A stretch of 64,000 nt of DNA, from positions 596,001 to 660,000 of the forward strand of contig NZ_CP085442.1 in the NCBI RefSeq assembly GCF_023824195.1, given 5' to 3'. Below, piece by piece: positions 63,762 to 64,000 of this stretch. Made by a program: the position numbers and the translations under genes. Within the stretch, counting starts at the first letter, position 1. Every line of letters starts with the position of its first letter. Under the pieces are notes generated by a model that was given only the letters and a program-made list of their open reading frames with translations, was not told where the DNA came from and searched no databases. The DNA comes from Priestia megaterium (lineage in GTDB: Bacteria > Bacillota > Bacilli > Bacillales > Bacillaceae_H).

Positions 63762-64000
63762 ATGAAAGTATTAGTTGTTGGAGCAAACGGAACAACGGGA
63801 AAACAAGTGGTAGAAAAAGTTGCAAACAGCAAACAGCACGAAGCTTATGCGATGATTCGCGACGAAAAGCAAGCAGACGCGTTAAAGAAGCTAGGTGCCA
63901 ACGTTGTGCTTGCTGACTTGGAGCAAGATGTTTCAGATGCTTTAAGAGGTATGGACGCTGTCATATTTGCAGCAGGTTCTGGAGGACATACCGGAGACGA
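63762..64000 (+). CDS. NAD(P)-binding SDR/NmrA-like protein, 5' part (YhfK-like)
   Basis: The first 79 codons of a gene cut by the window end. MKVLVVGANGTTGKQVVEKV shows the GxxGxxG Rossmann motif (GANGTTG), followed by AYAMIRDEKQA and VLADLEQDVSDALRGMDAVIFAAGSG, as in atypical short-chain dehydrogenases such as B. subtilis YhfK. The reaction is unknown. Two ATGs are adjacent; the second (63762) has GGTGA at a better distance. Confidence 0.8.
   Translation, partial: MKVLVVGANGTTGKQVVEKVANSKQHEAYAMIRDEKQADALKKLGANVVLADLEQDVSDALRGMDAVIFAAGSGGHTGD

Overview
The window is low-GC Bacillaceae chromosome, most probably Priestia (Bacillus) megaterium or a close relative. Strong SD sequences, frequent GTG/TTG starts, the sporulation genes (gerPA-PF, asnO) and gene neighbourhoods matching Bacillus subtilis (addBA-sbcDC-hlpB-gerP, yisL-yisN-asnO, yitK-yitL, yitS-yitT-yitU-yitW, argCJBD-carAB-argF) point to the group. 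An isocitrate lyase gene and a carotenoid cluster, both absent from B. subtilis, point to the megaterium side. The species call is inference; no database was consulted. No insertion sequence, prophage or CRISPR array was seen.

Layout. 1-2270: 3' end of a 23S rRNA, a 5S rRNA and 19 tRNA genes closed by a terminator. 2441-10130: M48 membrane protease, isocitrate lyase, a small IDEAL-domain protein (reverse), an S9 peptidase, a TVP38-type membrane protein and a FabG-like reductase behind an unusual structured leader. 10328-22505: recombination and repair genes addB-addA-sbcD-sbcC-hlpB. 22552-24838: the spore-coat/germination operon gerPA-PF on the reverse strand with a sigma-K-type promoter. 24912-29229: DUF418 membrane protein, yisL, yisN (reverse) and asnO. 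29448-33445: three-gene carotenoid operon whose promoter carries three 11-bp direct repeats resembling the operator of B12-dependent CarH/LitR photoreceptors. 33514-35428: glnK-amtB with a GlnR/TnrA box downstream of the promoter. 35454-38214: a membrane-anchored GH13 protein that has lost its catalytic residues, with a LacI regulator. 38280-45915: arginine/ornithine catabolism (rocA, rocD, rocB, a permease) behind a sigma-54 promoter, with its activator RocR facing it. 46020-53833: a mixed block of a stress-type SDR, yajQ, cvfB/yitL, degV, yitT, a four-repeat protein, HAD phosphatase, yitW and fnr. 54114-63697: the arginine biosynthesis operon argCJBD-carAB-argF. 63762-64000: start of an NAD(P)-binding protein cut by the window edge.

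The arginine catabolic and biosynthetic clusters lie about 9 kb apart, one driven by a RocR/sigma-L system and the other apparently by ArgR/AhrC boxes. Glutamate made through rocA/rocD links to the ammonium-sensing glnK-amtB pair. The most interesting signals are the triple 11-bp repeat at the carotenoid promoter, the apparent GH13 pseudoenzyme, the placement of the GlnR/TnrA box, the hairpin between a strong SD and the FabG-like start, and the tandem-repeat protein.
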